Positions 45,732-56,200 of a stretch of 64,000 bases of DNA are shown here, piece by piece. The notes beneath the pieces were generated by a model. The model saw nothing but the letters and a program-made list of their open reading frames with translations. It did no database searches and was not told the DNA's origin. The DNA is from Cerasicoccus arenae (GTDB lineage Bacteria > Verrucomicrobiota > Verrucomicrobiia > Opitutales > Cerasicoccaceae). The first letter of the stretch is position 1. The number at the start of each line of letters is the position of its first letter. Position numbers and translations under genes: made by a program. The stretch is from contig NZ_BMXG01000012.1 in assembly GCF_014651635.1 (NCBI RefSeq), positions 62,001-126,000 of the forward strand, written 5' to 3'.

Positions 45732-46455
45732 ATTCGCGGCGAAAACCGCAGTTTTATTTTGTCTGCTGGCCGTTTCTGGGCTGCAAGGGCAGTCTACCGG
45801 GGCCTCGCCTGCGCATACGGTTTCGCCCGAGCTCTCGGACGAAGATGTCTGGAGCTTTATTGGCTATCTTTATGGCTACGATGAAGAGGAGGAGGCCAAA
45901 CTTGCGCGTTTGACGCCCGAGCAAAAGGCTAACTACATCCAGAATGTTCGCCAGATGGCGCAGGATATGAACGTGAAGAACCCCAATGAATTCACCCATG
46001 AAGAGGTGGTGTATTTCTCCACGATGCGGGAAACCTTCCGCCGTTCCAAGATGGACCTGCGTTTTGCCTTGGAATACGGAAGGACAATGACGGAGGCCGA
46101 CGCGATCCGAATTGGTCAACTGGCCGCCGTCATGATTCGAGATTATCAGAAGGAACCGAATCTTGCGGATTTGGTCTATGACCGCTACAGCCCGGAGTAT
46201 CCGATTCCCACCGAGCTGGGTTTTCTCAATCCATTACGCGTCCGCGTGGCGAAAAATGCGGTTGAAATGCAGCTCTACACCAACGTCTATAAACCCAACG
46301 GGCCGCAGGTACGCATTTATGTGCTGGCCGATGAGGAAAATGATGCCTATCAGGTTTTTTACGAAAATAATTTGGAGAAACGAAAAATCTGGCGAGTTGC
46401 TACGCCACGGACACAGATAAAATCATCGTATGGGCCTGTTCAAAATCGTCACTAA
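45712..46455 (+). CDS. Secreted hypothetical protein downstream of manA
   Basis: A 247-residue protein that starts at the ATG at 45712, overlapping the manA end by 20 bases; the open frame further upstream is only a shadow of manA. The N-terminus is a signal peptide (KFAAKTAVLFCLLAVSGLQGQS). The mature part is acidic and helical in its first half (LSDEDVWSFIGYLYGYDEEEEAKLARLTPEQ), with a later beta-rich segment. I do not recognise a family. Its last 26 bases overlap the next gene in another frame, so this pair and manA form one transcription unit. Confidence 0.7.
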   Translation: MVLRTVKFAAKTAVLFCLLAVSGLQGQSTGASPAHTVSPELSDEDVWSFIGYLYGYDEEEEAKLARLTPEQKANYIQNVRQMAQDMNVKNPNEFTHEEVVYFSTMRETFRRSKMDLRFALEYGRTMTEADAIRIGQLAAVMIRDYQKEPNLADLVYDRYSPEYPIPTELGFLNPLRVRVAKNAVEMQLYTNVYKPNGPQVRIYVLADEENDAYQVFYENNLEKRKIWRVATPRTQIKSSYGPVQNRH

Positions 46456-47203
46456 GCCAATTGGCTGCCTGCTGACTCTCGTCGGCGCTCTGGTGGTGGG
46501 CATTGTCCTGCTCGCGGTCGGATTTATCTGGGCGGTGGATGAGCTGTCACCCGAGATCGCCGAGCGCGCCATTACTGAGGCGACCGGTTTCCCGACTACG
46601 GTTGAGGATGGTAGCGTTAGCTTTAAGAACCAGACGCTTACGCTGACAAATATCGAGATCGACAGCCCGAATGACTTTCCTGATCGCGAGTTCCTGCACA
46701 TTGCGGAGTTTACAGTTGGCTTGGACCGTCAGAACTGGAATGCCGAAAAAATGGCCCTCAGCGAGGTAACACTGATTATCGACGAGCTGTCCTTTGTTCA
46801 AGGCAACACCGCTGTCTCCAATCTGGAAGCCTTTATTGAGTCTGCCGAGGAAAACTGGGCCAAGGCCATCCTGCAGATTCAGGAGCAGGCTGCCGAAAAA
46901 GATCAGACCGTTCCGGGTAAGCTAGTCATTGCCGAGCTTAATCTGGAACTGCGCCGCGTGAAGCTAGCCAATGTATCCGGCCCGGAGACCATTTACCGCG
47001 TGTTGGATGTCAACTACGCCAAGACGTTTCAGAATGTGGAGGAAATCCGCCCCATCATTGAAAGCATCGCGGCAGATCTACAGGCTAATGGTCTGGAGAA
47101 TATTGCCCAAACCCTTCAGCAAAAAGATCAGGAGATGGACGAGCAAACCGTCATCAAAATGCTTGAAGAGCAGATGCGTAACAACCTCGCCAATCCGCAA
47201 TAG
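46430..47203 (+). CDS. Membrane-anchored hypothetical protein, AsmA-like outline
   Basis: A 257-residue protein with one N-terminal membrane helix (CLLTLVGALVVGIVLLAVGFIWAV) followed by the phrase ERAITEATGFPTTVEDGSVSFKNQTLTLTNIEIDSP. That pattern is reminiscent of the first strands of AsmA/DUF748-type proteins, which act at the inner membrane in lipid or outer-membrane biogenesis. The similarity is by eye only. The C-terminus is a Gln/Glu-rich helix. It overlaps the preceding secreted protein by 26 bases. grpE follows 85 bases later. Confidence 0.65.
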   Translation: MGLFKIVTKPIGCLLTLVGALVVGIVLLAVGFIWAVDELSPEIAERAITEATGFPTTVEDGSVSFKNQTLTLTNIEIDSPNDFPDREFLHIAEFTVGLDRQNWNAEKMALSEVTLIIDELSFVQGNTAVSNLEAFIESAEENWAKAILQIQEQAAEKDQTVPGKLVIAELNLELRRVKLANVSGPETIYRVLDVNYAKTFQNVEEIRPIIESIAADLQANGLENIAQTLQQKDQEMDEQTVIKMLEEQMRNNLANPQ

Positions 47204-47288
47204 TGCGGAAAATACGCTTGCCGCGCAAAAAATTCCTTTGTTTTAGGGCTTTTTCGGTTAAGTTAGGCAGCTTTTCTTAATTCAAGTC

Positions 47289-47885
47289 ATGAGCAGCGAT
47301 ACCCAAAAACCAATCGACGAAGAGCCGCAGCCCAATCCAGGGGCAGCCGACGCCGACGCGGCAGAAACCGGTGCGGAGGACGGCGTGAGCGCCTTGTTGG
47401 CGCAGATCAACCAGCTACAGGAGGATTTGGCGGCCCAAAAAGACCGCACCCTGCGCGCCGTAGCCGACCTAGATAACTATCGTCGCCGCGTCTCCCGCGA
47501 AAAAGATGATTTGCGCAAAAACGTGGAGTCAGGCGTCATCGAAGACCTTTTGCCAGCCTTGGATAATTTCCAGATGGGCCTCGATCACGCCGCCAAGGCG
47601 TCCAGCGCCGCAGATGTCGCGAAGGGGTTCGAATTCATCGTTTCACAGATTTCGCAAATCCTTGAGCAGCGTGGCCTTGTCCAGGTGATGCCGAAGATTG
47701 GTGACGAATTTGACCATCACCAGCATGACGCCGTGGGCCACGAGGCTAGCGACGAGACGCCCGATCATCATATTCTCAAGGTGATGCGTGTGGGCTACCA
47801 ACTCCACGACCGCCTGTTGCGGCCCGCCTCTGTGGTGGTGTCCTCTGGCCCAGCTAAGGCTGGCGAAACTGCGCCTGAATCTTGA
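47289..47885 (+). CDS. grpE: Nucleotide exchange factor GrpE
   Basis: A 198-residue protein: an acidic, disordered first 35 residues, then the long coiled coil ([33 protein letters not shown]) and the beta-domain [26 protein letters not shown]. GrpE exchanges ADP for ATP on DnaK. DnaK itself is not adjacent; dnaJ follows five bases later. I found no CIRCE element in the 85 bases upstream, so HrcA control is not indicated. Confidence 0.94.
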   Translation: MSSDTQKPIDEEPQPNPGAADADAAETGAEDGVSALLAQINQLQEDLAAQKDRTLRAVADLDNYRRRVSREKDDLRKNVESGVIEDLLPALDNFQMGLDHAAKASSAADVAKGFEFIVSQISQILEQRGLVQVMPKIGDEFDHHQHDAVGHEASDETPDHHILKVMRVGYQLHDRLLRPASVVVSSGPAKAGETAPES

Positions 47886-47890
47886 ACACG

Positions 47891-49036
47891 ATGCCACACG
47901 ATTACTACGAGCTACTGGAGGTTGCGCGGGAAGCCACTCAGGACGAGATTAAGAAGGCCTACCGCAAGATGGCCATCAAGTATCACCCGGACAAAAACCC
48001 AGACAATCCTGAGGCTGAAGAAAAGTTTAAGGAAATTTCCGAAGCCTACGAAGCGCTCAAAGACCCCGACAAGCGGGCAGCTTATGATCGCTACGGCCAT
48101 GCCGCCTTCCAAGGTGCAGGCGGCGGCGGCGGCGGTTTCCATGACCCCTTTGACGTCTTCCGCGACTTCTTTGGTCAAGGTGGCGGCGGCGGCCAAGGCG
48201 GCGGTGGCGGCATCTTTGAAGAGTTTTTCGGTGGCGGCGGTGGCGGCCAACGTGGCGGCCCGACCCAGGGTGAGAATCTCGGCGAAGACCTAGAGATTTC
48301 CTTGGAAGAAGCAGCCGAAGGCGTGACGAAAGAAATTGCCTACCGTCGACACGAAACCTGTGACTCTTGTGATGGATCTGGCGCAGAATCCGGCAGCTCC
48401 CGCGTTAAATGCGGGACTTGTGGTGGCGTTGGCCAAGTCATCTCGTCGCGTGGATTTTTCCAGGTACGCCAAGCTTGCCCGACTTGCCAAGGGCAGGGCA
48501 CAACGGTTGAGAAGCCGTGCGGCAGCTGCCGCGGACACGGCGTCCAAGTTAATACACACAAGGTCAAGCTGAACATCCCGGCGGGCGTTGACACCGGTTC
48601 GCGCCTGCGATCACGTGGTAATGGGAACGCTGGCCAGCAGGGCGGCCCCTACGGCGATCTTTACGTCACCTTGCACATTGCGCCGCACGAGATATTTGAG
48701 CGCCACGGTGACGACCTGTATTGCCTGATCCCAATTAAGTTTACGCTGGCAGCCCTCGGCGGGATGATTGAAGTGCCGACGCTCACCGGGCGCGCTTCGC
48801 TCAAGATTCCTTCGGGCACGCAAGGGGGCACTAAGTTCCGTTTACGTGGCAAAGGCATGCCTGCTTTGCGTGGCAACCACATCGGCGATGAAATTGTCCG
48901 CGTGGAAATTGAAGTGCCTAAGAAGCTTGGGGGCGAAGAACGCGCGGCCTTGGAAAATTTCGCTGAAGTCTGTGGCGACGCCGACGAGCCCGTTGAAAAA
49001 GGATTTTTCGATAAGGCGAAAAAGTGGTTTGAATGA
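47891..49036 (+). CDS. dnaJ: Chaperone DnaJ
   Basis: A 381-residue type I J-protein starting at the ATG at 47891; a TTG at 47882 would add three residues and overlap grpE. The J domain ends around residue 70 with HPD at 32-34. The long Gly/Phe region (about 75-130) is unusually Gly-rich, encoded by GGCGGC-type codons. Four CxxCxGxG zinc repeats follow ([32 protein letters not shown]), then the substrate-binding beta domains. It delivers unfolded proteins to DnaK and stimulates its ATPase. The 3' end overlaps the next gene by ATGA. Confidence 0.95.
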   Translation: MPHDYYELLEVAREATQDEIKKAYRKMAIKYHPDKNPDNPEAEEKFKEISEAYEALKDPDKRAAYDRYGHAAFQGAGGGGGGFHDPFDVFRDFFGQGGGGGQGGGGGIFEEFFGGGGGGQRGGPTQGENLGEDLEISLEEAAEGVTKEIAYRRHETCDSCDGSGAESGSSRVKCGTCGGVGQVISSRGFFQVRQACPTCQGQGTTVEKPCGSCRGHGVQVNTHKVKLNIPAGVDTGSRLRSRGNGNAGQQGGPYGDLYVTLHIAPHEIFERHGDDLYCLIPIKFTLAALGGMIEVPTLTGRASLKIPSGTQGGTKFRLRGKGMPALRGNHIGDEIVRVEIEVPKKLGGEERAALENFAEVCGDADEPVEKGFFDKAKKWFE

Positions 49037-49542
49037 CGATGACGGATTTGCCTAATCCTCGCTTGCTCAGTCTTCGCGATGCGGTAGCCCGCCGCGATAA
49101 GCTGCGCACGGAGGGGAAGCAGGTTGTCCTGACAAACGGCTGCTTTGATCTGCTGCATACAGGGCACGTTTATTTCCTAAGTGAAGCAGCCAAGTTGGGT
49201 ACTGCGCTGTTCATCGCCCTGAACGGAGATGCCAGCGTGCAAGCGCTCAAGGGGTCAACTCGCCCGGTTCAGAATGCTACCGAGCGTGCTTATTTGCTTG
49301 GTCAGCTGAACTTTGTCGATACGCTGATCACTTTCGGCACGCCCCGCCTCACGGCGGAAATTAAGGCCCTCAAACCCGATGTTTATGCCAAGGCGGGGGA
49401 TTACACTCTGGAGACACTGAACCTCGAAGAACGCTCGGCATTGGAAGCCGCTGGAGCGCAAATTCGCTTCCTACCTTACCTTGAAGGCTACAGCACCACG
49501 TCTTTGATTGCCAAGATCAACGCCGCCGCCCAAACTTTTTAA
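49033..49542 (+). CDS. rfaE2: Heptose 1-phosphate adenylyltransferase (RfaE domain II)
   Basis: A 169-residue nucleotidyltransferase. [22 protein letters not shown] contains the HxGH nucleotide-binding signature (residues 42-45), and the [16 protein letters not shown] segment is typical of RfaE domain II. The conserved ISSTxxI of other nucleotidyltransferases appears here as GYSTTSLI. It activates D-glycero-beta-D-manno-heptose 1-phosphate to ADP-heptose for lipopolysaccharide core synthesis. The kinase domain is separate and not in the window. It overlaps dnaJ by ATGA and precedes purN by two bases. Confidence 0.9.
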   Translation: MTMTDLPNPRLLSLRDAVARRDKLRTEGKQVVLTNGCFDLLHTGHVYFLSEAAKLGTALFIALNGDASVQALKGSTRPVQNATERAYLLGQLNFVDTLITFGTPRLTAEIKALKPDVYAKAGDYTLETLNLEERSALEAAGAQIRFLPYLEGYSTTSLIAKINAAAQTF

Positions 49543-49544
49543 CT

Positions 49545-50132
49545 ATGTATCGCGTTGCCATTTTAGGTTCTGGTCGAGGCAGCAATGCCGAGGCGATTCT
49601 TCGCGCTCAGGAAGAGGGTCGCCTGGGTCCCACACATGTGCTCGGCATTTTTTCCGACCAGCCCCACGCCCGCATTCTCAAGCTTGGGCCACAGTTTGAC
49701 ACGCCCAGTGTCTATCTCGACCCCGGCCCTTACAAAACGAAATTTACGCCCGACGCCGAGGCCCACTGGGCGCACGCTATCGAAAGCGTTTCGCCTGATC
49801 TTGTCGTTTTGGCGGGCTTTATGCGCGTGCTTAAGGCACCGTTGCTCAAGGCATTTGCTGGGCGGATCATTAATCTGCACCCCAGTCTTTTACCGGATTT
49901 TCCGGGGCTCAACTCGATCAAAGCGGCTCATGAAGCAGGGGTAAAGGAAACCGGATGTACCGTTCACTGGGTGAACTCCGAAGTCGATGGCGGGGAAATT
50001 ATTTCCCAAGCCAAGGTGCCGATCTATGCTGAGGATTCACTGGCCGATCTCGAGGCGCGTGTGCACATGGCTGAACACGCTTTGCTGCCCGCAGTGATCC
50101 GCAAGCTTTCCGAGGCCGCTGCCTTTAATTAA
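49545..50132 (+). CDS. purN: Phosphoribosylglycinamide formyltransferase PurN
   Basis: A 195-residue transformylase. The first strand and loop VAILGSGRGSNAEAIL, the central VLAGFMRVL, and the active-site segment INLHPSLLPDFPGLN with the catalytic His are present; TGCTVHWVNSEVDGGEII carries the catalytic Asp. It uses 10-formyl-tetrahydrofolate to formylate GAR in purine synthesis. It starts two bases after the RfaE2 stop. No other purine gene is adjacent. Confidence 0.94.
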   Translation: MYRVAILGSGRGSNAEAILRAQEEGRLGPTHVLGIFSDQPHARILKLGPQFDTPSVYLDPGPYKTKFTPDAEAHWAHAIESVSPDLVVLAGFMRVLKAPLLKAFAGRIINLHPSLLPDFPGLNSIKAAHEAGVKETGCTVHWVNSEVDGGEIISQAKVPIYAEDSLADLEARVHMAEHALLPAVIRKLSEAAAFN

Positions 50133-50191
50133 TACTGACCTGCTGCGCGACTTAACGCTGCGTCGCAAAGCAACTCATACATCGCAAAGCT

Positions 50192-51073
50192 ATGCACGAA
50201 GTCTCCTGCATTATTTCTAATGAACTTGCCGAATCGCTCGAAGACTACTTCTGCGAATACGTGCGCTCATCTTGGTGTTTGCTTCGTATTCGCGATGAAG
50301 ACCCGATCACGCTCCAGGGCTTTTTCCAGGAACGTGTCGAGGCTGAGCGTGAGTACGCCGAGATGCGCGAGCAGTTCACTGAGCTGCCTGCTGCTCCCAA
50401 CTGGCGTGAGTTTGACGACAAGGAATGGCAGGATGCTTACAAGGCTTTCATCGATCCGTGGTCCTATGGCGACCTGCATTGGGTGCCTGTTTGGCGGCGT
50501 GATGATTACGTCGTTCCCGCTGGTGAAACCGCTGTTTACCTCGACGCAGGCATGGCCTTTGGCACTGGAGCGCACGAGACTACACGCCTGATGGCTAAGC
50601 GTCTGTTGGACTTTCGAAACGCCTACACCGGCTTTGCCACCAAGCGCGTGATCGACGCCGGTTGTGGTAGCGGCATTCTCGCAATGTCGGCTGCTAAGCT
50701 CGGTTTTAACGAAGTTTACGCCTTTGATCGTGATCCTGAGGCTGTTCGCGTCAGCATCGAAAATCGCGCCTTCAATGATCTACCCGACGCAAGTGTGGCC
50801 TTTGTCGAAGCGGGCCTGGAAGATGGACTTATCAATCGCAAGGCCGACCTCATCCTCGCGAACATTCAGGCCGATGTTTTAAAAATCCATGCTGAGTCTT
50901 TGGTCGCCGCTACAGCACCCGGGGGCGTTTTGGCCCTGAGCGGTATCCTTGCCGAAGAAGTCGACAGCGTACGCGCAGTCTTTGCTCCATTGGTTGAGGC
51001 CAAGTTCGGTGAGGTGAAAATCGATTCGCGCGTTGACGGCGAATGGTGCGACCTGACGGTTTTCGCGAGCTGA
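50192..51073 (+). CDS. prmA: Ribosomal protein L11 methyltransferase
   Basis: A 293-residue SAM-dependent methyltransferase with the PrmA layout: an N-terminal substrate-recognition domain, the linker motif LDAGMAFGTGAHETTRLM, SAM motif I VIDAGCGSGILAMSAAKLG, VYAFDRDPEAV and LILANIQADVL (the N-x-Q/L-A substrate motif, here NIQAD). It trimethylates ribosomal protein L11. It lies 59 bases downstream of purN. A 155-base gap with no recognised element follows. Confidence 0.93.
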   Translation: MHEVSCIISNELAESLEDYFCEYVRSSWCLLRIRDEDPITLQGFFQERVEAEREYAEMREQFTELPAAPNWREFDDKEWQDAYKAFIDPWSYGDLHWVPVWRRDDYVVPAGETAVYLDAGMAFGTGAHETTRLMAKRLLDFRNAYTGFATKRVIDAGCGSGILAMSAAKLGFNEVYAFDRDPEAVRVSIENRAFNDLPDASVAFVEAGLEDGLINRKADLILANIQADVLKIHAESLVAATAPGGVLALSGILAEEVDSVRAVFAPLVEAKFGEVKIDSRVDGEWCDLTVFAS

Positions 51074-51228
51074 GTTCGGAATTAGCGAAAACGAGTTCAA
51101 CAATCAGACTGCAAGGACGATTCAGGAAACTAAGCGTATTGCCGCCTTCTCATTAGTTAGCGTCGATATTGTCCTTGTCCTAGTGGGTCGTTTCGGGTGA
51201 CAGTGAGTAAACGCTTCAGACACATGCT

Positions 51229-52047
51229 ATGGAACTGAGTGACTACAAGCACTACTTGATCAAGAAGGACCAAAACGACAACTTGTCGAAGGTCTCACCT
51301 GACCCTTGGAAAGACCTTCCGGAATGCAAGAAGGAGGCACGGGAGGAGCTGAGTGATCTCCACATCCGTCTCGCCGAGTTACAGCAGCGATTCTTTGTCG
51401 ATAAGAGTAAAAAGCTGCTTTTTGTGCTGCAAGGCATGGATACCAGCGGAAAGAATGGCACGATCAAGCATGTCTTCCGAGGGGTAAATCCACAGGGCGT
51501 CCACGTATCGAGCTTTGACAAGCCAACGAGCCACGAGCTGGCGCATGATTATCTGTGGCGTGTGCACCGCAGCACGCCAGCAAACGGTGAGATTGTGATT
51601 TTTGACCGTAGCCATTACGAAGATGTGCTCGCGGTGCGGGTGAATGAATTGCGTCCTAAGGCTATCTGGAAAAAGCGCTTTCGCCACATTAATGATTTTG
51701 AGCAAATGCTGATCGACGAAGGCACGATCATCCTCAAGTTCTTTCTTCACATTGATCGCGCTACGCAAAAGGAGCGTCTGCAAGAGCGACTGGATCGGCC
51801 CGAAAAAAATTGGAAATTCGATCCATCGGACCTCGTAGCCCGCAGTCGATGGGAACAATATGTGGAGGCCTACGAGGAAGTCTTCGACAAGACGAGCCAC
51901 CTAGATGCACCGTGGTATGTCATTCCGGCCAATAAGAAATGGGCGCGGAACTTATTGGTCGCTCGTATCGTCGTAGCTTGTCTGGATGATCTCCAATTGA
52001 GTTACCCCAAAGTCACATACGATCCGAGCAGCATCCAAATCGATTAG
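51229..52047 (+). CDS. Polyphosphate kinase 2 family protein
   Basis: A 272-residue PPK2 enzyme. Walker A is QGMDTSGKNGTIKHVFRGVNPQGV with the lysine near residue 77, and the lid/Walker B segment NGEIVIFDRSHYEDVLAVRV is typical. Arg- and Lys-rich FRHINDFEQMLIDEGTIILKFFLHI follows. PPK2 proteins transfer phosphate between polyphosphate and nucleotides; the subclass (NDP or NMP phosphorylating) is not decided by eye, though the single short domain resembles the PPK2-related type. It is not part of an obvious operon. Confidence 0.92.
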   Translation: MELSDYKHYLIKKDQNDNLSKVSPDPWKDLPECKKEAREELSDLHIRLAELQQRFFVDKSKKLLFVLQGMDTSGKNGTIKHVFRGVNPQGVHVSSFDKPTSHELAHDYLWRVHRSTPANGEIVIFDRSHYEDVLAVRVNELRPKAIWKKRFRHINDFEQMLIDEGTIILKFFLHIDRATQKERLQERLDRPEKNWKFDPSDLVARSRWEQYVEAYEEVFDKTSHLDAPWYVIPANKKWARNLLVARIVVACLDDLQLSYPKVTYDPSSIQID

Positions 52048-52089
52048 CGTGCAAGCAGCGGCGCGGGTCCGAGCATCGCTGGCGTCAAA

Positions 52090-53217
52090 TTAGTTGGAAA
52101 ATGTCACTCGAAAAACCGCGCTTTCATTGGGAGGGCTAATCAACTCTACGTCGCCACCCTGAGCGACCATTAATTCTTTCACCAATGCCAAGCCTAGGCC
52201 GAATGACGCTTCGCCCGCAGTGGGGTGTGCAGATAGTCGTTCAAAGCGACGATAAAGTCGGGCGTAGTCTTCGGGCTTAAAACCGGGTCCCTCGTCACTT
52301 ACCAGTAATTGTGGTCGTCCAGTGCTGTCACTAAGGGCTTGGATCGTGACTGTTTTGTCTTTGGGTGAATATTTTACTGCGTTACTGACGAGGTTGTCCA
52401 CTACCTCGGTCAACAAGGATCGATCTGCATGGACAATCGGAGAGTTCCCGGGATCGAAGTTCAGAGTGATATGTTTTTTGAGAGATTGACCGGTATTGCG
52501 AATGCCGACAGTCTCGAAAACTGCTGATAGGGGGAATTCAGAAAACTCGGGCTCAAAATGGCCAGTGTGGCTGATCTTTGCGTTTAGGAGTTCACTAAGC
52601 GTATAGAGCGTCTTGTCTGCGCTTGCCGCCATAGCGCGTAGTAGCTTGAAGTTGGATTCGGGAAAATCTCCCGAATGCTGCTCTGGGTAGTCTTCTAACA
52701 AGACGTCAATAAGGGCACGGATGGAGGCAATGGGCCCTCGGATATCGTGTGCGATGATGCCAACGAGTTCGCTTTTCTGCATAAGGTGGTGCTCTAGATC
52801 CTTGCGCTGTGCTTGTAACTTGAGGTGTGTGTGTACTCGGGCAATTAGTTCCGTTGGTCTGAAAGGCTTGGTCACATAATCGACGGCACCAGCCTGAAAT
52901 CCAGCTTCGATGTCATCCGATTCCACCCGAGCGGTTAGAAAAATTACGGGTACGTCAGCCAATTGTTTTCGGGTTTTGAGCTGACGGCAGCAGGCGAGGC
53001 CATCCATGCCGGGCATCATAATGTCCAATAGAATCAGATCAGGTGTGTGTGCATTCAGCCATTCCAAGGCCTCCTCACCACTGATGGAAAAGGCCATCGA
53101 TAAGCTTTCACCGGACAGGGTATTGCCTAGCAGTCGCAGATTTTCGGGTTGGTCGTCAACCGCTAGGACTAAGGGTTGAGATTCGGATTTAGATTTATCG
53201 ATGAGTTCCATGAGCAT
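52090..53217 (-). CDS. Receiver-histidine kinase protein (REC first, then kinase)
   Basis: A 375-residue cytoplasmic signalling protein with the receiver in front. Residues 15-135 form the REC domain with DD near 21-22, phosphoacceptor Asp65 in LILLDIMMPGMDG and Lys in VTKPFRP. The HisKA-like helix carries His157 in IIAHDIRGPIAS. The catalytic domain has the N box EVVDNLVSNAVKYSP, G1 DEGPGFKPED and the FGLGLALVKELM G2 box. It has no membrane segment. Its start lies 23 bases inside the large hybrid kinase gene, so it is translated from the same transcript. It probably receives phosphate from, or signals with, that kinase. Confidence 0.9.
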   Translation of the reverse strand: MLMELIDKSKSESQPLVLAVDDQPENLRLLGNTLSGESLSMAFSISGEEALEWLNAHTPDLILLDIMMPGMDGLACCRQLKTRKQLADVPVIFLTARVESDDIEAGFQAGAVDYVTKPFRPTELIARVHTHLKLQAQRKDLEHHLMQKSELVGIIAHDIRGPIASIRALIDVLLEDYPEQHSGDFPESNFKLLRAMAASADKTLYTLSELLNAKISHTGHFEPEFSEFPLSAVFETVGIRNTGQSLKKHITLNFDPGNSPIVHADRSLLTEVVDNLVSNAVKYSPKDKTVTIQALSDSTGRPQLLVSDEGPGFKPEDYARLYRRFERLSAHPTAGEASFGLGLALVKELMVAQGGDVELISPPNESAVFRVTFSN

Positions 53218-56200
53218 TTTCTTTGAGCAGGTTTAATTGCTCCCTCAGGATTGACAGTAACTGCTTGATTGCCACGACATCAAAGGTCTGCGCGGCTTGC
53301 TTCAACTCGTCACCAGTAGCCTTAAGCCAACTGGCTTGATGTTGTTTTGAGATGTTTGAGATGTGTTCGGCCAACGCATCAATGTCATTCATAATAATAC
53401 CGCTATGGTGGCGTTGCAACTCAGTCAGTAGGATTTCGATCACATCCGCCGGGAGTGAACTTGAACTATTCGTGTCAGGCGTGGTATTGCATGCAAACGG
53501 TATTGGCGTTCGCCACTCAGTATCGCCCTTTAGCCACCGGTGGCAGGCGTCCAGCAGTTTATGCGGTGCGACGGGCTTGATGAGGCACTCGTCAAAGCCT
53601 TCGTCCATTAATGCACTTTCTGAGCGTTGTAGGCTCGCGGTTACAGCAATGATTGGCGTCTGGGAAATGTTGGGGTTCTCACGTATTTTCTGGCAGACTT
53701 CCCAACCGTCCATGTCTGGCATAGCGATGTCGAGTAATATGAGGTCGGGGTGATGTTCGATGGCCATAGCCAGACCTTCTTTGCCGTTCTTGGCTTCCAG
53801 CAAAGTCACTTGTGTGTAGTCCGCGAATACTGCTCGTATTAGGTCTCGGTTGGTCGACACATCATCGACGACGAGGATGCTTGCTTCATGGAAGATGATC
53901 CGTCGGTTCGATTTGTTGGCAATTGCCGTGGGGTCCAATATGGCTTGAGGCACATTCGGCAGATTGAAGCGGAATGTTGTTCCTTTGCCCTCGACGCTTT
54001 CATAGTCGATAACTCCGCCCATCAGGTTGACGAGTTTGGCGGAAATGGCTAGACCCAGTCCGGTGCCTCCTTGGGCGGAGTTTCCAGCTTGCTCAAAGTT
54101 GCCAAATGCGCGCGATCGGAACGATTCTGGAATGCCACGCCCGGTGTCACGGACGGAGAAAGATAAGTCAAAGAGGCCGTTTTTTTCCTGCCCGTCGACA
54201 CTCAATGATATAGAACCGTTATCAGTAAACTTGGTCGCGTTGGACAATAAATTCAGCAGTACTTGGCGGAGACGGAAATCGTCGATGAGCAAATTTTCCG
54301 GCAACAGATCCGCGACTTGAGAGTTGAGCTTTATGCCCTTGGCGTCGGCTTGGAGGCGGAAGACGTCCTTTAGCTCAGCGAACTCCTTGCGCAGGTTAAC
54401 TGGTTTGGGGGCTAATTCGATTTTCCCGGCTTCAATCTTGGCGAGGTCGAGGAGGTCATTGATCAGGCTCATCAGGGTCTTTCCGCTGGATCGAATGGAG
54501 CGGAGGAACTGAGCTTGCCGTGCGTCCTCGATCTCATTGCTCAGCAGTTCTGCAAAACCGAGAATTGCATTCATCGGTGTACGGATTTCGTGACTCATGT
54601 TCGCGAGGAAGTTGGTCTTGGTTCGATTTGCGGTCTCGGCTTTTACGCGCATGGCGATCAGCTCCTGTTCGCGGAGCACGTCTTCGGTGATATCGGCCGT
54701 AAACATGATGATGCCGCCGACAGAATCATCCACATCTGTCCATGGGCGAATTTCCCACCGGATATAATGTTTGTGATCTGAGTCTGGTGCTTGCCAGCAG
54801 TCGCGTTCACTGTAGGCGTTTTCTCCGGCCAAACAGCGTTGGTGGATGTCTTTCCATTCGTCGGTTATATTGGGGAAAACTTCGTAATGTGATCGGCCAA
54901 TCAGGGTCTGGCCCTCGAGACTGTAGTCGGTCATCCAGCGGTTGCTGGCGGCAATGTAGCGCATCCTGCGATCAAACATAGCTACGGCTGCTGGCGCATG
55001 GCTAACGTAGGCTTCCAGTCGTGATTTTTGACGATTAAGGGCCTGCTGGACTTGCTCCAGTTCTTGAAAGCGTTTTTTGCTCAGGTGAAATAAATAAACT
55101 AAGGCTGCCAAGATGATGGCGAGCACGCTGCCGCCGACTAAAAAAAGTGCTTCCAGACGACGGTCGATGGCAATCGATTGTGCATCTACGGTTACTTGAA
55201 GCGCCACGTTAGGACTTAATGCAACGGTGTGAACGCCTATGGGTAGCTCGCTGGATGAGGCCTCGGGAAGCACGAGGGGGGTAATCCGAAAGCTCCCGAT
55301 ATCAGGGAGTTCATTCTCCATCGACTTAAGGGCGTCCGCGATGAAAAGCTGCTGGTCCACTACGGCGATTAAAAGCACGTGTCCGGCGTCCGTGTGGTTG
55401 GTGTCGGGCTCAAATACCCAATAGCAAAGGTTTTCTTGGCCGACGGGCTCCGGTGCTCGCGAAATCTCGATTTCAGCAGTATCGCGGAGCGGCCGCATCT
55501 CCTCGTCCAGCCATTGGTCGAAACGTTTGGATTCGGTGGCTGGGTAACGCCAGTCAACGCCGATCTCTGGTTTGCGAACGCGCATGTATTCCAGCGAATG
55601 AAAGTCAGTGAGATAATGGGCAGCGTCGGTCTCCCATAGTCTAAGTTGGGCCTTTTCTTTCTTTACCACTCGACCTGCCATTCGGGAGAGCGCCAGTTTT
55701 AATTGGACATTATGCGAATCCAGTAGATCGGAGAGAAATGCCGCTCGCACATTGGCGAGTTCCTGGCGCCGCTGTTCTGATTGTGTTGCAAAACCGAGGT
55801 AGATTGAGCCAACAGCGAATAAGGTTCCGACCAGCGTTGGCACCCACATCAAGCGAAATGCGGCATCGTAAGAAGCACGCCCGCAGCGAAAACGTTGCAT
55901 GATCAACCCTACCGACAAGAGGAAAAATCCGGCCGCCGTATGGACTGCCATTTCCGAAAAACGTGCCCCCACCCAAATGATGTTTGGAATATCGACTACA
56001 TAACAGAACAAAGCGGCACCCGAAAACCCGCCCAGCAGGCAGGCAACCAGTATAATGCACACTTCGATTTTTGGCTCTTTTATCGGTAGCACTGCGAGTA
56101 CCATCGCGATGCCTCCCAGCAGAAAAGAAATGCTGGTTAGCAGAGACATGCGTCCTGGTTTGGGGGAATTATCCGCAATGAAGGGGACTCCAAGCAAATG

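Noticed and set aside
47204-47288. CIRCE element before grpE
   Set aside because: No TTAGCACTC/GAGTGCTAA inverted repeat is present.
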